A DNA stretch of 64,000 nucleotides from JAAUTT01 sp038213375 (GTDB taxonomy: Bacteria; Bacteroidota; Bacteroidia; Bacteroidales; JAAUTT01): contig JBBQTB010000029.1 in NCBI GenBank assembly GCA_038213375.1, positions 1 to 64,000 on the forward strand. Direction: 5' to 3'. Positions 63,935-64,000 of the stretch are shown here, in pieces. Both the position numbers and the translations under genes were made by a program. Positions within the stretch are counted from its first letter, which is position 1. Each line of letters starts with the position of its first letter. A model generated the notes under the pieces. It was not told the DNA's origin and did not search any database. It was given only the letters and a program-made list of their open reading frames with translations.

Positions 63935-64000
63935 AAAAAGCCAAACGGTGATTAGAATCTATGAATGGAAAGTCGATAACCGTGGGACATGTATAGAAGT

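Overview
The window is about 64 kb of AT-rich chromosome from a member of the Bacteroidota, most likely order Bacteroidales. Three things point there: the gene content (short-Q-loop CydA with CydB, SPOR and PD40 envelope proteins, Gfo/Idh/MocA and DUF1080 proteins, FloA with NfeD, DUF438-hemerythrin), promoters of the Bacteroidota type (a perfect TTTG-N19-TAAGTTTG ahead of recA) and many lipoprotein signals. No species is claimed.

Layout. 1-150: 3' end of a DDE transposase cut by the window edge. 222-4888: a DUF438/hemerythrin/PAS protein, an Asp/Glu racemase-like enzyme and the cytochrome bd oxidase pair cydAB. 5278-25404: an efflux block. It holds RND system 1 (permease, adaptor and TolC, minus strand), RND system 2 (adaptor, permease and TolC, plus strand), an NtrC-type two-component pair, a REP-like repeat island around a REP-associated tyrosine transposase (RAYT), and an ABC exporter operon (adaptor, ATPase, two FtsX/MacB-type permeases). 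25405-26788: a 1.4 kb gene-free stretch with a terminator-like hairpin and what looks like an orphan leader with a truncated signal peptide. 26789-33593: an envelope and cofactor operon on the minus strand (LptF/G permease, two glycosyltransferases, ribBA, fmt), a START-like protein and a tRNA with anticodon CAT. 34313-41847: a carbohydrate cluster (GH27 with NPCBM, a GH51-like lipoprotein, a GH35/42-like enzyme, a wrecked SGNH hydrolase, a GH36-like enzyme) with no SusC/SusD. 42648-49135: a second ABC exporter (TolC, MacA-like, ATPase, MacB-like permease) followed by its LytS/LytTR pair. 49143-63857: SGNH lipoprotein, small envelope proteins, DUF1080, Gfo/Idh/MocA, SMP-30, Yip1-like, smpB, S9 peptidase, recA, bcp, a TPR-PD40-SPOR protein, clpS, nfeD and floA.

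How the genes work together. Four tripartite exporters lie close together, and two have a two-component system of a different class beside them: NtrC/sigma-54 for the first ABC exporter and LytTR for the second. A sigma-54-like -24/-12 site lies just ahead of the first ABC adaptor, which would fit control by the adjacent NtrC-type regulator. The REP/RAYT island separates that exporter from its regulator genes and is the most distinctive structure in the window: six 156-bp-spaced units, three on each side of the transposase, plus a direct repeat of about 190 bp on both sides. The glycosidase cluster suggests use of an alpha-galactoside-containing plant or algal glycan, but it carries its own decay (SGNH pseudogene) and no importer.

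No clearly new system was found. The REP/RAYT island, the atypical tRNA T-loop and the orphan leader are the observations most worth a second look.
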